Below, one piece after another: positions 1 to 10,984 of a stretch of 39,287 nt of DNA. The DNA is from Purshia tridentata (Eukaryota > Streptophyta > Magnoliopsida > Rosales > Rosaceae). The notes under the pieces are model-generated. The model ran no database searches. It saw only the letters and a program-made list of their open reading frames with translations, and was not told where the DNA came from. Position 1 is the first letter of the stretch; every line of letters starts with the position of its first letter. The stretch covers positions 1 to 39,287 of the forward strand of contig QANT01000197.1 of the NCBI GenBank assembly GCA_003254885.1, given 5' to 3'. Made by a program: the position numbers and the translations under genes.

Positions 1-516
1 GGATTAATCATACCGTGTCATATTGTGTTATAGTCGAATCTAAGTCGACCCAACACTACCAGCGTGTGGCATGTTGCTGCAAGCGAAACCAAAGAACAAC
101 AGAAGGACCTTGATTTTGATTACAATTGTAACCTACCGGTCATCATCGATTGGAAATTAGCAAACAATATCAAACAAATTGTTCCATTATCTAATTTTCT
201 CATGGACTTTGTATATTATATTATGATTGTAGGTAGCTTAATTATAATTTGTGAAAAATTAATGTAACTCTTGATTTAAGGTTTTCGGTTTCTTTTCTAG
301 GAATAATCTCTCATTGTTAAAGTTTTATAAATTATAAGGTTTAATTAAGTTGGCCCATGATAAGATCTTGAATTCTCATGAGTATTATATATACACTTTT
401 AAGTTTTATATCTTTGTTTTTTATTACGACTTACCTACAAAATAAGCGAGACAAACACATATATAAATACACATTTGTTGAAAAATCAAAATCTTAAGAC
501 AAAATAGAGATAAACA
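1..516. other. AT-rich intergenic DNA at window edge
   Basis: No convincing gene. A 67-codon open frame near position 64 has no recognisable domain and no start context I trust. The first 55 bases carry CGTGTCAT and CGACCCAAC words that recall a common plant dispersed repeat, but the window begins inside it, so no ends can be defined. Confidence 0.5.
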
Positions 517-790
517 TGTGTATTGGATATGATAAATGTTTAAATTCATATGCATTCAAGAAAAAAGTTTCTAATTTAAAGTTATAACATGTATTAAGAT
601 GAATTAATCATAAGGAAAACTTATTCATTCCAATCCTCTCCAAAATAGGAGAATTAAATAATCCTTCTTCCTATCTTGTTCCCATCTCTTTCTACTCTTT
701 TTTTCCAACTTAGAACACAACATTCATATTTTTTCATGAATATACATGAATTCAACTATTTATCTTATTCAATACTATTTTATGTAGCAA
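517..790. mobile_element. Degenerate MITE, same family as 10684-10984
   Basis: The stretch from TATTGGATATGATAAATG (521) to the inverted match ending near 790 follows the layout of the better-preserved element at 10684-10984. Shared landmarks are the GATAAATG terminal word, a TTTCTAA..AAAG segment, an AACTTATtcaTTCCAATCC segment and a pyrimidine-rich stretch ending in an inverted ATTTATC word. The outermost terminal repeat is decayed and I see no target duplication. The ends are approximate. Confidence 0.5.
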
Positions 791-1071
791 ATGAAGTCAA
801 AATATAATATTCTAGGGAAGAATCTTAGAAGGAAGAAGCCGACAGCAAGGGTGTCCATAAGTAAAGGGTGTTGTGTTTGTGGAGTCCCTTTGGAGCAAAG
901 GCCAGGCCAACTCATAAAAACCCTTTGTTTCTAGGTTAGGTTGCCCCACGTACACCCACTCATTGAATTACAGCTACAACACCTGAGCTGTTATATTAGG
1001 TAGCCGTTGCCATCCCATTTGAACGTTGTCACAGTTCCTTTTGCGGGGTCCACAAGCCTCTCATCCTCCTC

Positions 1072-1079
1072 TATATAAA
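1072..1079 (+). promoter_or_regulatory. TATA box of the AG-peptide gene
   Basis: A TATATAAA box lies 94 bases before the AG-peptide start codon, which predicts transcription from about 1100-1110 and a 5' leader of about 65-70 bases. This position argues that the in-frame ATG at 1026 is not used, because it lies upstream of the box. Confidence 0.65.
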
Positions 1080-1172
1080 CCACTCACTACCCCACTCTCT
1101 CAACACAAACACTGCAAACTCTCCAATATTACTTTAGCACTTACCAGCTCACAGTCCAAATTAATCTCACCA

Positions 1173-1379
1173 ATGGCGTACGTTAGCATGTCCAAGGCTT
1201 TCTTCTTCGTCCAGATGCTCGTCTTGGCCGCCGCGGCCTCAACGGTCTCAGCTCAGGAGGGAGCGCCGGCGCCGGCGCCAATGGATGCAGGAGCTGCTTA
1301 CTCATTGCCATTGAACAGTGCTGTTATTGGAGCGTCCCTTTTGGTCTTACTGTTTTCCTTGTTGAAGCACTTGAATTAA
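1173..1379 (+). CDS. Arabinogalactan peptide (AG-peptide), GPI-anchored
   Basis: This encodes a 68-residue precursor of a very short classical arabinogalactan protein of the AGP16/20/22/41 type. Residues 1-27 form a signal peptide (hydrophobic run FFFVQMLVLAAAA, cleavage after VSA), so the mature N terminus would be Q28. Residues 31-36 are APAPAP, the usual alternating Ala-Pro glycomodule in which prolines are hydroxylated and carry arabinogalactan. Residues about 48-50 (NSA) could be the GPI attachment site. Residues 51-65 are the hydrophobic tail removed when the anchor is added. The predicted mature peptide is therefore only about 20 residues on the outer plasma membrane. I chose ATG 1173 over the in-frame ATG at 1026 because a TATA box lies between them and the signal peptide starts here. 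The gene has no intron. The family is clear; the exact AGP number is not. Confidence 0.85.
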   Translation: MAYVSMSKAFFFVQMLVLAAAASTVSAQEGAPAPAPMDAGAAYSLPLNSAVIGASLLVLLFSLLKHLN

Positions 1380-1922
1380 TTAATTTCTCCTAAGTGAGAT
1401 TAATTGGCTTGTCTACAAATTTGAGATTAATTCATTTTGGAAGCAAATTTGTTATTTGATTACATTGGTTTGGAGGGAAAATGATGTGTCTGTATGTGGT
1501 TTTCATTTTGTTGGATCGTTGATTCATTATATTATAATAAAGATACATAATTTATGCACAAAACCATTGCCAAAGAGTATATATATATATATGATCTGTT
1601 AATTAATCGCTTTCTTTTTCTTCTTTTTTTTTTTTTTTTAAAAATTCATTGTTGTAAGTTGCAAAAGTTCTCATTGAGGGCAATCCTATTGTTAAATAAT
1701 AAGAAAAAAATTTATACGTGATACACGTACTGTATATTAGTTTAGTCTAATATTTTAGAATAATAACTTCTCAACATATATATAAGATGTGATGGAAAAG
1801 ACATTTTTAGACACAGATTTTAGAGTTGGCCCTTTCACTCTGTTGACCCATCTTCTGGTGAAGAACCAATGCAGGGTGTAGTAGAGACCCATATTACTCA
1901 GTTAGCTCTGTGTTTTTGGGCT
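1380..1922. other. 3' flank of AG-peptide gene, AT-rich intergenic
   Basis: The first 150-200 bases are probably the 3' untranslated region; AATAAA-like words occur near 1535 (ATAATAAAG). Beyond this there is a short TA run (1578-1591), a poly-T tract (1625-1640) and no coding signal. Confidence 0.5.
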
Positions 1923-2133
1923 CACTACAAGAAAAACAATTAAGGCTGATATTGAGCAAAAATAAATATTTGTGTTGTTTGGCTGAAAAAGCACAATTAG
2001 TAACCATGTAGCCACAATTTTCTTGTCAGTTGTTAGCGTTACCAATAGTACAAATCTAAACTCTATTACCTAGATGATCAGTTATACAATTTACTAGACT
2101 TTAAATTTGTACTATTACCCATCTAGCACAAAT
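1923..2133. mobile_element. Orphan CACTA-type terminus
   Basis: CACTACAAGAAAA at 1923 is the typical terminal sequence of plant CACTA (En/Spm) transposons and their MITEs. I find no matching inverted end with a shared 3-bp duplication. The hAT element at 2134-3359 interrupts the DNA just downstream, so the other half may lie beyond 3367 in decayed form. The right limit given is only where the hAT element begins. Confidence 0.35.
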
Positions 2134-2447
2134 TAGGGTTGAGTTTTTATACCGCAATACCGAAAAATACCGCGTACCATACCGAAAAATACCGCGCGGT
2201 ACGGTATAAAAATGTACTAAAACGGTATCGGCACAAATACCGTACCGTACCAATCAATATGGTACTATTGGTAATGGTATTGATTTATGCATACCAACGG
2301 TATACCAATACCGAAACAATACCGATTCCATTCTTTTCTTCTCTTATTCTTTCATTTGGTTTCTGTGTTTTTTTTTTTTGGGCCATTGTCTTAAGGTTTT
2401 TGGGCCATAATGTTGATTTTTATTTGGGCCTTTTTCTCTTGGATGTG

Positions 2448-2649
2448 TTTTTTTGTAGTCAAATCCCAAACAAACACCACACAGCCACAGTGCCACACCC
2501 ACGTTAATACCCCATTTACCACCATCTGGAAATTAACCTAGCCACCACCATCTGGAAGCTAACCCAGCAACCAAGGAATACAGGAAGAAGCATCGCAACG
2601 CTTTGAAGAAGTGGGCAAAACAGAAATCTCAATTGCAGCAACATCTTTT
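2448..2649. repeat. Segmental direct repeat, copy 1 (inside hAT)
   Basis: About 200 bases starting at T-run GTAGTCAAA and ending at GCAACATCTTT recur 285-286 bases downstream (about 2734-2933) with only a few substitutions. The two copies are separated by 2650-2733, which matches the interior of a CACTA MITE. This is not two nested transposons, because neither copy has its own terminal repeats. Confidence 0.85.
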
Positions 2650-2733
2650 AGTAATAATGATATTACTAAAAGATCAAATTTAGTAATAGTATGACCCTCC
2701 AATTTTCATCCGTTAGTAATATTAAGGTTAGTA
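2650..2733. repeat. 84-bp CACTA-MITE fragment inside the hAT
   Basis: This block matches 3623-3706, in the middle of the MITE at 3582-3795, over 84 bases with a single mismatch that I can find (CCCTCC here, CCATCC there). The MITE ends are absent here. It sits exactly at the junction of the duplicated segment. Confidence 0.85.
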
Positions 2734-2933
2734 TTTTTTGTAGTCAAAGCCCAAACAAACACCACACAACCACAGTGCCACACCCACGTTAATACCCCAT
2801 TTACCACCATCTGGAAATTAACCCAGCCACCACCATCTGGAAGCTAACCCAGCAACCAAGGAATACAGGAAGAAGCATCGCAACGCTTTGAAGAAGTGGG
2901 CAAAACAGAAATCTCAATTGCAGCAACATCTTT
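2734..2933. repeat. Segmental direct repeat, copy 2 (inside hAT)
   Basis: Second copy of the segment at 2448-2649. After the shared end it continues into sequence not found after copy 1 (TCACCGGGAACTTGG), so copy 2 is probably the original context and copy 1 the added one. Confidence 0.8.
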
Positions 2934-3070
2934 ATCACCGGGAACTTGGTTGACTCCTGGCCACCTCTTCATTTCAAAATTTTTCTTCAATCCCTTCTCT
3001 CTCTCCGATCCTAACTACCATCGGGACACCACCATCTCAGACCCCGTCACCAAACCTCCCTCTCTTTGTC

Positions 3071-3073
<3 letters not shown>

Positions 3074-3137
<64 letters not shown>
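3074..3137. repeat. (CT)n microsatellite
   Basis: About 32 uninterrupted CT units within the hAT element, followed by imperfect CT-rich DNA to about 3165. Open frames across it on both strands (Ser-Leu or Arg-Glu repeats) are artefacts of the dinucleotide repeat. Confidence 0.95.
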
Positions 3138-3139
<2 letters not shown>

Positions 3140-3581
3140 ATCTCTATCCCTCTCTCTGTCTTTCTCTTTTTTAGTTTTATTTCTCTCATCGGCAAACCCA
3201 ATACCATCCCGATGCCGCACTTCTCCGACCGCCACCGAAAACTGCGGCTACCGCATATTGTCGGAACGGCATCGAAGACAAAAATGGGGGTTTCAACCTC
3301 AAACGGTCGGCATGCGGTATCAAGGTTTCGGTACGGTTGCCGTACCGAACCCACCCCTAGCACAAATCATGCAACCGTGCTAGATGAGTTTATAATCCAT
3401 ATAGTACAAGCACTTCAAACCCACCATTGTTCATCAAACCAAAGTATATAATAATAAAAATGTATAATTTGGGAGTTGAGCACTTGGCTTACTCCAAAGT
3501 GGGTTGGCTTGTGATTAAACTTTTGTATGGGCCATTTTATTCTTTCAGACCCTAATTTGGACTTCAAAAAAACTATAATTT

Positions 3582-3795
3582 CACTACAAAAAAATTTCTC
3601 ATTACCAACCATCATAGTAGATAGTAATAATGATATTACTAAAAGATCAAATTTAGTAATAGTATGACCATCCAATTTTCATCCGTTAGTAATATTAAGG
3701 TTAGTAATGAGTATTACCAATGCTTAAAAGTTGGAAATAATTTTTTCTCTAAGAGTGCTACTTAGTCTTTAGTAATAGAAGATTTTTTTGTTGTG
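3582..3795. mobile_element. CACTA-type MITE, 214 bp, TTT target duplication
   Basis: The left end is CACTACAAAAAAA; the right end, read on the other strand, is CACAACAAAAAAATC. A TTT duplication lies on each side (3579-3581 and 3796-3798), the 3-bp size expected for CACTA elements. The interior has no coding capacity and includes repeated TTAGTAATA words. Its middle 84 bases also occur at 2650-2733. Confidence 0.75.
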
Positions 3796-5196
3796 TTTTA
3801 ATGTCATTGATTGTCTAATATAACTCGATTATAATAAAACAATAATTCTCCAAACGCTACAATATTGATGTCCGAAAGGTCGGTCGACTTTCAGCGTTCA
3901 AACCTACAAATATATCCTGATGCTTGGGCATGAAGATATAAACCATCGAATGCTTGATATCATCCATTCCAACACTTAAAATGAATTGGGTTGATATATT
4001 TTTATAGTGTTGTCCTGTTTTGTGTATATATGAACCTTCCTATTTGTTCTTATTAATTATTAGTCCTACTAATAAAAAAACAAATTTATTTATTATGGAT
4101 GCATGCATGCACCAACCAAGTCACTGTAAACAAATTAATAATTCATGAAAAATAAGGCAATTGAATATTTTGTGGCGTCCCATATAACAACTTGGGAAAG
4201 AATCAAATCACGAACTCCACCAATTTTGTAAGAAGTGATCAACCGAATAAAATGGCCTAATGATGATGATCACATTCACATGTGTGGTTTGGTAATGGGC
4301 AAGGGTCCACCATGCCAACCGACCAAACAGTTGCGAACCAATCACAACAAGCCACCACATGTCTTGGGGTGTTCAGTAAAAGTGGCCATCCGAACTCCGA
4401 GCTGTCCAAGTCTACCGTGGTCACCAGACACCAGTGGTCTCGTTGTGCACGCCAGTGAGGCAGTGATAAATGAAAGTTTTAGATAAATGAGTTTGTAATT
4501 AGTTTAAGGTTTAGGATTCAGCTCCAGATGTAGCCAAACAAGGCTGAAAGACACATGTATAAGAAGCACTCAAGCTTAATTCGATGAAGCCAAGTGGAAA
4601 GACACAGCTCAATTTGGTTTGAGAGAAACTTCCAAGGGCCAGTTCCATACGTGTAATGTGTCTCTCTCTTATATTATGTAATAGTCATGTGATAAGAGAG
4701 ACACATTAGACATATAAAATCAAATTTCATGGACTGGTCTAATGGATGGTATGGTGTTCAGTATCATGTGTATTCATGAAAGAAGCTTCTTTTTCAACCA
4801 ACAAATAGCTAGAAGCTTATAACTTAAACGAATAAGATGAAAATAAAATGGTTAGACATTTTGTTGATAACATATTCAATCTAATCATATGCACCAAACA
4901 TGGCTTAATATCTTTCTTTCTTTCTTTTTATTAAGAAAAAGAAACATAAAAGAAAAGAAATATTAATCTGCATTTTTAGATACCATAAAAAATAAGTAGG
5001 TATTGCAAACAACTTTTCTTATTTTGAAATATTGGATCAGAATACACTAACTATAACCTTCTACTTCTAACTTGACTTGCACACGATGTACAAACACAAG
5101 TATAAGCAGACCCTGTGCTATTGCAAATTCATTTTTCCACTTCTATACCTTCAATTCCTATGCTATACAAATTTAAACTACTGTATGATCCTGTCT
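3796..5196. other. Intergenic region before the protease gene 3' end
   Basis: No gene recognised. An 83-codon frame at 4235-4486 has no known domain. A short hairpin lies at 4655-4707, with 15-17 bp arms reading AATGTGTCTCTC and the inverse, inside a weaker inverted repeat spanning about 4636-4739; it may be a very small decayed MITE. The part close to 5197 should contain the 3' untranslated region of the minus-strand protease gene. Confidence 0.5.
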
Positions 5197-8100
5197 TCAA
5201 GAAGCAGTGCCTTCGGACTCCTGAATGTCCAATTCATGCTCTGCTACCAAAACACAGGAATCAGCTTCTAGAGATGAGACTGAGCTCCTCTGCTCCTTTA
5301 ACATCGATTCCTTGGGAGAATTCAGCATTTCAGTTGTGCATTGCACGTCAGGCGTTATACCAACCTGGTCTATGTCATGAAGCGCAGGCGACAAGTACTT
5401 TGCCACTGTGACAAATAAAGCTGATCCATCATGCAGCTCTGTGACACTCTGTAGCAAGGAGCATTAGGAAAACAAGAAACACAACAGCCATTAGCTAATG
5501 ACTTAATGCAGGTGTGAGGGAAGTAGGTGACTAATGACAAATGCTTTGATCGATGAATTTAGAATAAAGACAGTCCTAGTGATTCAAGGTCAGATTACAA
5601 ATTACATGTAATTCACTGAAAGAAAGAAGAGAGCTATGGTGCTAACAGAGAAGAAACATCACAGCTACCCAAGAAGTTCATGATTTTGAAATAGAGTTTA
5701 AGCATCTTGTAACAGTAGGTTGAGTTAATGAAATTCCTTGTGGATGCAACTAGCTACATACAAAATAGTCATGCTTTATATAAATGTACTACCTGAATTT
5801 TTCCTTTCCCAAAGGTTCTGTGCCCCACTAGAGTAGCTCGGCGATTGTCATGTAGTGCCCCTGCCAAAATCTCACTTGCACTCGCACTTCCCTCATTAAC
5901 CTGTTTAGAATGGTAAAAGATTCAGAATCCATTGGGAATATGAGCATGTAAGAAGAAACAATAATTTGTGTGACAAAATTTAGACAGTCTGCAACCACAT
6001 CAATTTGTTAAATTTGGGCATCACTTATTGCACTTCTACTTGCCATTGTAAAAAAATCTTTATATCAAGCGAAATTGAGTAGCACAAATGCATTTTGCAT
6101 GATGTCACACAGTAGTGCACCAGTTCTTCTGAAAAAAAAAATGTATATGAACTTAAAGAAACTGCATATCTCTGATAAAAAGCTCACACAAGAAAATCAA
6201 CAAGCGTTTACATGGCCTCCTACTATTTCACATGTAAAAATTCAGAACTTACAAGCACAACAAGTGGATCATGTGTTATAGCATGCCCATTGACCATGTT
6301 GATGGGTAACAAATTCCCTTCCCGATCTATTGTGTTCACTAGAGTTTCATCCCCATCTAGCCAGATTTGGGCAACATCAAGTCCTGCTTTCACCAGTCCC
6401 CCCTGAAGAATTTAATTAGAAGAATAAGTGAAACACACTAAGCAACCATAAATTCAAAGCAGGAAAAGGAAATATTAGAAATTTTTTCACTATGTAAATG
6501 AGAGTATAAAGTTACCGGATTATTCCGTAAATCCAGTATGTATGATTGTACACCCTGACTCTCCATTTCATTAATAGCATTCTCCATATCAGCTGCAGCA
6601 CTCTGTCAAAATGGGGTGGAAAGGTTTTAACAATATATATAATACATATATAATTACTCTCTAATAAGATCCCTATACATATGTATGTTATATGTATGGG
6701 AAGCACTGTAACAATTAAAAAAGCCAACTGTATGACAATGATTTCATATTTTTACACCATTTTGTTTTAAAGAAGGCATTTATATATTCCGCCTTGCCAG
6801 GGGAAAAAGCGAAAGTAAGATTACCTGAGAGAAGGCTGACAGCTTCACATAGCCTGTTTTTGTTAGGTGTCCATCTGGGGTTCTATGAGGGATGATAGCA
6901 GTTGAAATTGGGGAAAGCTTGATGTACTCACGGGGCAGTTTCACCTTCAAGCAGTTAGGTCATGTTTTTGGATCAGTTTACAAAAAAAAAACACTGCAAA
7001 ATTACATGGCAGGCTTTTTGATTGACACTGCTAATTTAAAATCTTTCAAGCTGTCTGAGGGGACAGAGAGAAACCAAATGCATTTCATAATAAACAGACA
7101 CTATAGGAATGCCAATATAATAAATGATATAATACCTCTCTGATACTAGACTCACTTCCCAAATCGTTGCCCTGGGTAACAGAATGTCAAATTAGTTGTA
7201 TGAAGCAATTTGCCTTTGTTGGCCATATGCTACAGGATCAGTCAATAGATCACATATGATAAATTCTGCTGCAACTTTCAAATAAAGAGAGTTGATGATT
7301 ACACTGTGAACTTTTACTGTGACAGTTGTTCCAATTCGACCTCTCAGTTTCTGTACTGCTATTTCAGTGTCAACACCATCAAGATTCTCTCCTGAAGTCA
7401 TACAGACAGTATTTTAAATTATGACAAGTGAGTTTAAATGTAAACAGATTTACAGAAGACTATGAAGAATGGGGAATTTTGCAACACATTCCCTTGATCA
7501 ACGAACATCCTGCACTGCAGAAACTGTTTTATGAATCACGAATGTGATTTCTCTTGAGAAGGCTTATTCAATAAGGGATTGAAATTCTTGATGGAATTTG
7601 AATAAAAACATGCTTAACAATGTAATGATAGTGGTTACGATTTCAATTTTCAGATTCATAAAAAAGAAAGGCCAAATGTTTGATTTGTCATGTACCATTA
7701 ATTTCAACCAACTCATCCCCTGCATGTATACCAGCACGAGCAGCTGGGCCACCCTCTACACTAGACAAAACAACCTGCATTTTCGAATCATAATTAAATT
7801 TCTTGTTGCATGATCATGTGGTCATTGCTGAATCTCTTCTCTCCTACATTGAAACAAAGCTCACAAAATCCAGAAGTGACATTGCTACTAGATTAACAGC
7901 TTCATAAGAACACTATAGACAGACTGTAAGATGAACATTATCACAATGAACAGACAAAGAGGATTAGAATGAATACAAGAGAAAAAATTGCAATAACAAA
8001 TTTGAAGTTTTGTAGAACCACCATATATAGTTTATCAAATTTTGAGTATAATTCGTAAAACACCATAGGTTTATTAATTGTCTAAAGAGCATACATGGCT

Positions 8101-9690
8101 AGTAAGTAAAAGATATTCCAAGCACAAGGGTCAAATAACTTGTAAATTCAAGGAGCATGCATGTATATCAATTTCATATGGTTACTTGCTAAATGATTGA
8201 AAACAGAAAGAGAAGAATTCCTTCGCATCTCACTAACCAAATGGCCTGTTCTTGGATCAATATTAATGAAAAGGCCAACTCCTTGTAGATTCCCATTGCT
8301 TCCAATTCGAAAGCTTTGATATTCCTGTGGTGAGAAAAATAATTAGCCTGGTTATCATTAATTTTTACGTGGATTTGAAAAACCAAAAGATGCTGTCGCG
8401 TTTATAAATTAAAATAAAAAAGCAACAATAGAGAAAAGGGAAAAATTAGTCATATTACTATATTAGCCATTTGTGAAAATATCACAATTCAACCGAATTG
8501 TTAATCAACTGTATTGCAAATTTGCAATTGCAAGGCTAAATCAACATGACATTAACAGAGAATGGAGCTAAATATAAGACCTTCGGACTGATAATCCGTG
8601 TAAAGGGATCACCAAGAGTTGAAAGCATTCCACTGATTTTCATATAGGCTGCATCGGCTGACCTAAGGGGAAACATTTCTACCATTGTTTGCTGCAACTT
8701 TTGATCCCAATCTGCAGAAAAATAATTCAAGTTTTCAACGCCAACAAACCCAAAAAAAGGAGGAAACAGAAAGAATAGAAGTATCCAAAAATAACAGTAG
8801 TTTCATATCATGAAAAGAACCAAAATAATCAACAATTCGATCTTGAACATTTAGAATGGAGTAATTAAGATAAAGAAGAATAAAATATCCCCATACCTTG
8901 ATGATTAAATGTTGGGTCAACAAATGTTTCTCTAATCAAACCCCAAGCCTCCACAAGAGTTCTTTGAACTGAATTCACCTGGAAAACAAAAGCCTTATCT
9001 CTCAGTAATTGACATCAAGTTTGTGACCCAAGTACAGCCAAATTCAGACTTAAAGACAGCCTATTGAGTATTAACTGTATTGTGATCCATCTCCAAAATA
9101 AAATAAAAAACAAATTGATAAAAGAAATCCAAGAAAATTAGCAAAACCCATTACATTTATCACTCAAATAAACAGAACTTATACATCAAAAAAAAAAAAA
9201 ATGGTAGCATGGTTGGTACCGAACACAACTCAACAACATTCAATACTATATAAAAAAAAAAAAAAAAAAAAAAAAATGGTAGCATGGTTAGTACCGAACA
9301 CAACTCAACAACATTCAATACTATATATCACATTATCACCTCAGTAGTGCGCGAAATCGGAAAGGCAACAGTCAGCGACTCCGCCATAGCCGGAGAGTCG
9401 CAACACACAGAATAACTGGCAGCAGCTGCAGCAGCCAATGCAACCAACCCTTTTCCTATCGACCTCATCAGTCCCTGACTAGACCACTGAGCTTCAGACT
9501 CTTCATTACTAACCGCCTTGGCCTTCACCAGCCGGGGCTCCGACACCCTCCATTTCCGGGTCACCCGGCTACCCGAACATGAAGAGAACCAATGTGAATG
9601 CAGTGATATCGATGTGGGGTTTGGGATTCTTAGTGAAATTGCTGAGCATGGTGCTGATTTGAGATCCAAGTTTGGGCAAAGAGGCTCCAT
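5197..9690 (-). CDS. CTPA: Chloroplast carboxyl-terminal processing protease (CtpA family)
   Basis: This is a serine endopeptidase (MEROPS S41A) of the thylakoid lumen; family members trim C-terminal extensions such as that of photosystem II D1. The twelve exons, in transcript order, are 9690-9340, 8978-8897, 8711-8581, 8324-8238, 7774-7696, 7391-7303, 7171-7136, 6944-6825, 6602-6516, 6402-6253, 5900-5793 and 5448-5197. All joins are GT-AG and keep frame, giving 523 residues (Arabidopsis relatives are about 490-515). Residues 1-75 look like a transit peptide. Residues 82-94 are an Ala-rich hydrophobic lumen-targeting segment before AMA (101-103), a likely cleavage site. A PDZ domain covers about 200-283 ([27 protein letters not shown]). 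The peptidase domain follows, with catalytic Ser411 in [10 protein letters not shown] and Lys436 in TFGKGKIQ. The last 45 residues are Ser/Glu-rich and not a known domain. Paralogue assignment (CTPA1 versus CTPA2/3) is unsure; the tail fits CTPA1 better from memory. Confidence 0.92.
9201..9327. repeat. Tandem duplication with poly-A in protease intron 1
   Basis: A unit beginning ATGGTAGCATGGTT and ending CAATACTATAT occurs at 9201-9252 and again at 9276-9327, 75 bases apart, with one substitution (GGTTGGTACC versus GGTTAGTACC). A long A-tract precedes each copy. It lies in the first intron, clear of the splice sites, and has the look of slippage or unequal crossover between A-tracts. Confidence 0.9.
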
Positions 9691-10683
9691 TTTCTTCCTT
9701 TCTGTTTTTCGGTTGTTTTGGTTTCTTTTTTTTTAGAGCCTGAAATGGGAGAAGAGAGAGAGGCGTTGAATATTGTTGACTACCGTTAAACGTTGTTGGG
9801 ATTCTGGTGGGGTCCACATGAATCTTTGCATTGTGTGGCTTAAAGATTCATTGCGAAAGCTCCTCTGGAATTGCGACACGTGTATGGTAAGAGGCAGAAA
9901 TTTCCTTCTTGCAAGTTTCCTGTTGGCTGCTTCCACTCAATCACATATATGAAGTTAAATCTCTTTTATTCAAAATAAATTTTTCAATCGTATGTTTTGT
10001 ATTTTATTCAAGGAATAAAATTTGGATAAATATTAAAAACGACAAAAATTACTATTAAATACGAAAATTTTAAATAAAAGCTTATCATATGTCTATTTAA
10101 TATATTACCCACTATATTGAAAAAAAAATTGAAAAAACGAAATTATATAGTAATTTTTATATGATATAAAATTATAGTAATAATAGTATTACTGATAAAT
10201 ATAATGTGCATTGCAGGAAAAAAACTGTTAAAAAATGATTTACTAAATTTTAAGTGAGAAAAGGCTGGAAAATGGATTTAAGTGACAAAATTTCACCAAA
10301 TTTTGCACACATTAACCTAGCCGCAACCAAGGAACATCTTGAACTTTCGCTCGAAATTTTGTTTATCTCAGTGAAATATTGACAAAAATTTGATGGTTTA
10401 GTGCAAAAATTTCTATAACCCAAAAAATTGAAAATTTGGGCCCAATTTTAAAATTTTCTTCCTTGATTTTATTTAAATATAAAACTATTTTCATAATGGG
10501 CTGCCTAACTATGGTGGTTGATTTGGTAACCCTCCAAAAAAAAAAAGCTGCTATAATTAGGTCGAAGTGAGGGTACATATTGATGACTGCTTAATGCCAT
10601 CTAAAATTGGAGAATTTTTTATGTGTAATATATACACTAGTACGTGGTATAATTGATTTAATAAAAGTATGTTTATTCTTGCA
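9691..10683. other. 5' flank of protease gene and AT-rich intergenic DNA
   Basis: The first few hundred bases upstream of 9690 should hold the protease promoter and 5' leader on the minus strand. I see no clear TATA box placed well for it. Position 9879-9885 has ACACGTG, an ACGT-core word. Beyond 9950 the DNA is very AT-rich with no coding signal. Confidence 0.4.
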
Positions 10684-10984
10684 GCCTTGTTTGGTGTCTA
10701 ATATTGGATTAGAAAAGATAAATGGCAAATTCATGTGTATTTGAAGAAGAAATTTCTAAGTTGAAAAAGAAAATGGGAATAAGATAGATAAATTATGAAG
10801 GAAACTTATCCTTTCCAATCCCCTCAAAATGGTGGGATTAGTAAGGATAACATTTTCCTTGTGGCTAAGCCATTTTTTTTTCCATCTTCTTCCTTTAAGT
10901 TAGAAAACACTCCATCTTTTTCCTTAAATGCACATAAATCTACCATTTATCCTTTCCAATCCAATCCTAGACACCAAACGAGGC
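10684..10984. mobile_element. MITE with 42-bp inverted terminal repeats
   Basis: The left end GCCTTGTTTGGTGTCT and the right end, inverted, GCCTCGTTTGGTGTCT begin terminal repeats that match over about 42 bases with roughly five differences, ending in GATAAATGG. The G(G)CCTnGTTTGG start resembles PIF/Harbinger (Tourist) MITEs, but I cannot find a clean 3-bp TTA duplication, so the superfamily is tentative. There is no coding capacity. A more decayed relative lies at 517-790. Confidence 0.75.

Larger units (their letters stand above)
2134..3359. mobile_element. Non-autonomous hAT element, 1226 bp, 8-bp TSD
   Basis: The termini are TAGGGTTGAG on the left and, on the opposite strand, TAGGGGTGGG on the right, which is the hAT-type pattern. 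A perfect 8-bp target duplication GCACAAAT flanks it (2126-2133 and 3360-3367). The first 200 bases and last 100 bases are crowded with TACCG/CGGTA words in both orientations, likely transposase-binding subterminal repeats. The interior has no long reading frame. It contains an imperfect segmental duplication, an 84-bp CACTA-MITE fragment and a CT microsatellite. No transposase is present, so mobilisation would need an enzyme from elsewhere. Confidence 0.85.

Noticed and set aside
1026-1172. Upstream in-frame extension of the AG-peptide
   Set aside because: A TATA box at 1072-1079 lies after the upstream ATG, and the signal peptide must start at the ATG at 1173 to work.
2896-3383. Several Ser-Leu or Arg-Glu repeat frames
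   Set aside because: They span a CT microsatellite inside a non-autonomous hAT element; there is no domain and no conservation signal.
1923-3795. One large CACTA element from 1923 to 3795
   Set aside because: The flanking triplets differ (GCT versus TTT), and the right end pairs better with 3582, which has its own matching TTT duplication.
4655-4707. Short hairpin as a microRNA precursor
   Set aside because: The stem of 15-17 bp is too short and CT-rich, and matches no known microRNA; a small decayed MITE is more likely.
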